Shown here piece by piece: positions 7,012 through 8,706 of a DNA stretch of 8,706 nt. How positions within the stretch are numbered: the first letter of the stretch is position 1; the number at the start of each line of letters is the position of its first letter. The position numbers and the translations under genes were made by a program. Source of the DNA: Treponema sp. (GTDB lineage Bacteria > Spirochaetota > Spirochaetia > Treponematales > Breznakiellaceae). The stretch is taken from positions 1 to 8,706 of the forward strand of contig JAIROE010000364.1 of NCBI GenBank assembly GCA_031257715.1. Reading direction: 5' to 3'. The notes under the pieces are model-generated. The model was not told where the DNA came from. It made no database searches and saw nothing but the letters and a program-made list of their open reading frames with translations.

Positions 7012-7030
7012 AAACAGGCGTGGCCTGTTT
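7012..7030. repeat. perfect 8-bp inverted repeat upstream of flaG
   Basis: AAACAGGC and GCCTGTTT are separated by GTG. The dyad lies 6 bp beyond the flaB terminator T-run and about 64 bp before the flaG start codon. It could be an operator for flaG-operon control, or a weak second terminator stem (only three or four T follow on either strand). The sequence alone does not decide. Confidence 0.5.
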
Positions 7031-7036
7031 TCTCTC

Positions 7037-7072
7037 AAAAAAGGACGGAGAAGGGCGCGTCTTCCCCATCCT
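7037..7072 (-). terminator. intrinsic terminator after flaB
   Basis: On the minus strand the 12-nt arm AGGATGGGGAAG (7072-7061) pairs with CTTCTCCGTCCT (7053-7042) across a 7-nt loop. Ten pairs are Watson-Crick and two are G-U. A run of six T (7042-7037) follows directly. It lies about 60 bp after the flaB stop and separates the flagellin transcript from the flaG operon. Confidence 0.88.
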
Positions 7073-7132
7073 GCGTTTCAAAAGACGACGTCCAGAGGTC
7101 TCTTAAGACGCTAAATCAATCTGAAATTCCGG

Positions 7133-7987
7133 CTAACCAAGGAGCTGAAGCACCGACTGGGTCCGCACGTTGGCCTGGGCCAGCATGGCATTCCCCGCCT
7201 GTGACAGGATCGAATCCCTGGTATAGTTGACCATTTCCGACGCCATATCGGCATCCCGGATCCGGGATTCGGCGGCCTGAAGATTTTCAGCCGCAATGGC
7301 AACCCCTTCGGCGGCCATTTCGAACCGGTTCTGGTAGGCGCCGAGATCGGCGCGCTGCTTGGATACCGTCTTAAGGGCGGCATCAACGGTCCCTATGGCC
7401 ATATTGGCTTCTTCGGGGGTAGCAATGGAAACGGTCCCCAAGTCACCCTGTGAATTCTGCAAGCCGAGCGCCGTGGCGGTCATGGTGCCGACAAAGATCT
7501 GTTCATTTTGATCCATGTTGGCTCCGACCTGAAGCTGCATAAGCCTTCCCACCGCCGAATCCCGGGCAAAAGCCCCGGTCAGCATGTTCATGCCGTTAAA
7601 TTGGGCATGGCTCGCGATGCGGTTAACCTCATCAACAAGCTGGGAGACTTCCACCTGGATCTGCATACGATCCTCATCGGAATAAATTCCGTTGGCGGAC
7701 TGTACGGACAGTTCCCGCAGGCGGTGCAAAATATCCTGGGTTTCCTGAAGATAACCTTCGGTAGCCTGGATAAACGACACGCCGTTCTGAATATTGCGCT
7801 CAGCCTGGTTCAAGCCCCGGATCTGGCTCCGCATTTTTTCGGAGACCGCGAGCCCGGAAGCGTCATCCCCGGCGCGGTTAATCCGCTGCCCGGAGCTGAG
7901 TTTTTCTATGCTTTTCGCCACATCGGCGTTGGTTACGCCAAGCTGACGATCAGCATACAGGGCGCTCATGTTGTGATTAATTATCAT
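7133..7987 (-). CDS. flaB: FlaB-type flagellin, periplasmic flagellar filament core protein
   Basis: FlaB proteins build the core of the spirochaete periplasmic flagellar filament and are exported through the flagellar type III apparatus. The 284-aa product is complete: conserved N-terminal helical region with '[17 protein letters not shown]' and '[20 protein letters not shown]', a short variable centre around residues 140-185 ('GANMDQNEQ', '[11 protein letters not shown]'), and a conserved C-terminal region ending 'SVLQLLG'. As in other spirochaete FlaB proteins there is no large surface domain. The start at 7987 is fixed by homology and by GGAGG (7993-7997) 5 nt upstream; the frame stays open up to 8242 but that extension is GC-rich non-flagellin sequence. 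A strong terminator follows. Which treponemal paralogue (FlaB1, FlaB2 or FlaB3) it matches I cannot settle. Expression may be controlled by CsrA at the leader. Confidence 0.97.
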   Translation of the reverse strand: MIINHNMSALYADRQLGVTNADVAKSIEKLSSGQRINRAGDDASGLAVSEKMRSQIRGLNQAERNIQNGVSFIQATEGYLQETQDILHRLRELSVQSANGIYSDEDRMQIQVEVSQLVDEVNRIASHAQFNGMNMLTGAFARDSAVGRLMQLQVGANMDQNEQIFVGTMTATALGLQNSQGDLGTVSIATPEEANMAIGTVDAALKTVSKQRADLGAYQNRFEMAAEGVAIAAENLQAAESRIRDADMASEMVNYTRDSILSQAGNAMLAQANVRTQSVLQLLG

Positions 7988-7992
7988 GTGAC

Positions 7993-8026
7993 CCTCCATG
8001 TGTTGAATTGTTCCGGCCATCCATAG
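7993..8026 (-). promoter_or_regulatory. flaB leader with two ATGGA motifs, candidate CsrA sites
   Basis: On the transcript AUGGA occurs at 8024-8020 and again at 7999-7995, 20 nt apart; the second overlaps the flaB Shine-Dalgarno GGAGG. ANGGA is the CsrA core, and a paired upstream plus Shine-Dalgarno arrangement matches known flagellin leaders such as Bacillus subtilis hag. The upstream motif sits in the loop of a short weak GGC/GCC stem. CsrA control of flagellin is known in other spirochaetes; here it is inferred. Confidence 0.45.
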
Positions 8027-8169
8027 CCAAAACTGCGCCGCACGGCAGGCGGGCCGGAAACGCTTTCGCGCCGGCGTCCCGATCCGCTCCGCTACGGTAC
8101 AAACCGCCCGTCGTCCCGAAAGGAACAAGAAGCGATCCGTACCGTCGTACTGCCCCGAATTTCCTTCCG

Positions 8170-8199
8170 GAAAAACGGCAACTGGAGAGTATTTGTCAA
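8170..8199 (-). promoter_or_regulatory. possible flaB promoter
   Basis: The minus strand carries a perfect -35 hexamer TTGACA (8199-8194). At 17 nt the -10 position reads GTTTTT, a poor match to TATAAT. Read as a sigma-28 type site, TGAC-N15-GCCGTTTT overlaps the same bases and matches only part of TAAA-N15-GCCGATAA. A start here would give a leader of roughly 170 nt. Only the -35 is convincing. Confidence 0.25.
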
Positions 8200-8207
8200 A
8201 GATCCCC

Positions 8208-8235
8208 GGAAACGGCATCCCGTGACGCCGTTTCC
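8208..8235. repeat. perfect 9-bp inverted repeat next to TTGACA
   Basis: GGAAACGGC (8208-8216) and GCCGTTTCC (8227-8235) are exact reverse complements with a 10-nt loop. In the direction of flaB transcription the repeat ends 8 bp before a TTGACA element, a position where an activator or repressor could bind. That link is inference. Confidence 0.45.
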
Positions 8236-8264
8236 CAAACACCGGCCCGCGCCGTTGTTTTTAC

Positions 8265-8288
8265 TGTTCCGGTTCCGCGACCGGAACA
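8265..8288. repeat. perfect 9-bp inverted repeat, 6-nt loop
   Basis: TGTTCCGGT (8265-8273) and ACCGGAACA (8280-8288) are exact reverse complements. On the minus strand the stem is followed by GTAAAAACAAC, an A-rich and not T-rich tail, so it is not a normal terminator for the flagellin transcript. It may be a protein-binding dyad or an RNA hairpin. Confidence 0.5.
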
Positions 8289-8312
8289 CGCGATACAGGC
8301 GGAAAGGCCCCG

Positions 8313-8347
8313 CGGGAATCTTCGGCGCTTTACCCCGAAGATTCCCG
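8313..8347 (-). repeat. perfect 13-bp hairpin downstream of first flagellin
   Basis: CGGGAATCTTCGG (8313-8325) and CCGAAGATTCCCG (8335-8347) are exact reverse complements with a 9-nt loop. It lies 33 bp after the upstream flagellin stop, where a terminator is expected, but the minus-strand sequence after the stem is CGGGGCCTTTCC, without a real T-run. It may be an imperfect terminator, an RNA-stabilising 3' stem, or a regulatory structure. Confidence 0.6.
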
Positions 8348-8380
8348 TGCAAAACTTTTCCCTATATATAAAATACCGCG

Positions 8381-8706
8381 TTATTGGAGAAGTTGCAATA
8401 CCGAAGTAGTGCGCTGGTTAGCTTGGGCCAGCATGGCTGTCCCGGACTGTGAAAGGATTTGATCCCGCGTATAGGTCACCATCTGGTTTGCCATGTTGGT
8501 GTCTCTGATACGGGATTCCGACGCCTGCATGTTCTCCGCGCCTATGTCAAGGCCCCGTACCGCGTGTTCCAGCCTGTTCTGATAGGCTCCCAGGTCGGCC
8601 CTCTGCTTGTTGATCTTCTTGAGGGCGGCGTCAAGGGTCCCTATAGCCCGGTTGGCGTCGTCGGGGGTTTCGAGGCTGATGAACGATTTGTCGCCGGGGT
8701 TGCGGA
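8381..8706 (-). CDS. flaB: FlaB-type flagellin, C-terminal part (cut by window edge)
   Basis: This is the last 107 residues of a second flagellin gene, whose start lies beyond position 8706. Translating the minus strand gives, in order, '[18 protein letters not shown]', '[18 protein letters not shown]', '[18 protein letters not shown]' and '[15 protein letters not shown]', ending 'SVLQLLQ' and a TAA stop at 8381-8383. This is the conserved C-terminal helical region of a FlaB core flagellin. Aligned by eye to the complete flaB downstream it is roughly 70% identical over about 92 residues, so the two are paralogues in tandem, 393 bp apart, and not a recent exact duplication. No frameshift or stop interrupts the visible part. 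Only the N-terminal part is missing because of the window boundary. Confidence 0.95.
   Translation of the reverse strand, partial: RNPGDKSFISLETPDDANRAIGTLDAALKKINKQRADLGAYQNRLEHAVRGLDIGAENMQASESRIRDTNMANQMVTYTRDQILSQSGTAMLAQANQRTTSVLQLLQ

Larger units (their letters stand above)
7988..8380. other. non-coding spacer between the two flagellin genes
   Basis: This 393-bp stretch holds no credible gene. The open frames on either strand are GC-rich shadows without a recognisable domain, and the in-frame extension upstream of flaB (to 8242) does not look like flagellin. It contains three perfect inverted repeats (8208-8235, 8265-8288, 8313-8347), a 7-bp arm pair (8094-8100 with 8139-8145), a TTGACA element on the minus strand (8199-8194), an AT-rich tract right after the upstream flagellin stop (8361-8376) and the flaB leader. 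No clean T-tract terminator follows the upstream flagellin. Confidence 0.75.

Noticed and set aside
6981..7014. Sigma-28-like promoter for flaG (TAACGTTC and GGCGATAT on the minus strand).
   Set aside because: Each half matches about six of eight consensus bases, but they are 16 nt apart where 11 is expected, so the pair is not convincing.
7988..8242. In-frame 85-codon N-terminal extension of flaB.
   Set aside because: FlaB proteins begin at 'MIINHNMSA', the ATG at 7987 has a strong ribosome binding site, and the extension looks like GC-rich non-coding sequence.
8208..8347. Inverted repeats as a remnant insertion sequence or MITE.
   Set aside because: The three repeats differ from one another, no transposase fragment or target-site duplication is visible, and each looks like a separate hairpin.
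8360..8395. Sigma-70-like promoter TTGCAA-N17-TATTTT at the end of the upstream flagellin.
   Set aside because: Each hexamer matches only four of six bases, the -35 lies in coding sequence, and AT-rich DNA after a stop codon often gives such matches.
8008..8409. Plus-strand open frame of 133 codons across the flagellin spacer.
   Set aside because: It runs antisense into the conserved end of the upstream flagellin, is rich in Arg and Pro, and shows no domain; a GC-driven shadow.

Overview
The window comes from a spirochaete, most probably Treponema or a close relative with a GC-rich genome. The clues are two tandem FlaB-type core flagellins with the 'MIINHNMSA' start, a long spirochaete-type FliD (676 aa), and a FlaG-FliD-unknown-PilZ order as I remember it from treponemes. 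Every gene I can support lies on the minus strand, so transcription runs from position 8706 towards 1. I ran no database search; species and synteny statements rest on recall.

Layout in transcription order. (1) 8706-8381: C-terminal end of a first FlaB flagellin, cut by the window edge. (2) 8380-7988: a 393-bp spacer with no credible gene, but with three perfect inverted repeats, a TTGACA element, and a flaB leader carrying two ATGGA motifs that resemble CsrA sites. (3) 7987-7133: a complete second flaB, closed by a strong intrinsic terminator (7072-7037). (4) 7036-6949: a short spacer with an 8-bp dyad. (5) 6948-3: a tightly packed run that looks like one operon: flaG, fliD, a 276-aa unknown gene, a membrane-anchored PilZ gene, an 87-aa unknown gene, tsaE, tsaB and a PAS/HD-GYP gene. 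Gaps inside the run are 68 bp or less, and the last genes overlap.

How the genes fit together. FlaB subunits form the periplasmic flagellar filament core, FliD caps it, and FlaG is a small filament-associated protein. The PilZ protein should sense cyclic di-GMP and the HD-GYP protein should degrade it, so the operon holds both a receptor and a hydrolase for this messenger. TsaE and TsaB belong to the t6A tRNA-modification machinery and appear to be passengers. The two unknown proteins sit between filament and signalling genes and are the best candidates for uncharacterised spirochaete flagellar or accessory functions.

Most of the window is ordinary, conserved chromosomal DNA. I see no mobile element, CRISPR array, tRNA or rRNA. 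The points most worth a second look are the two unknown proteins, the hairpin-rich spacer and flaB leader, homopolymer tracts of 8 bases in fliD, and the probable non-ATG start of tsaE.
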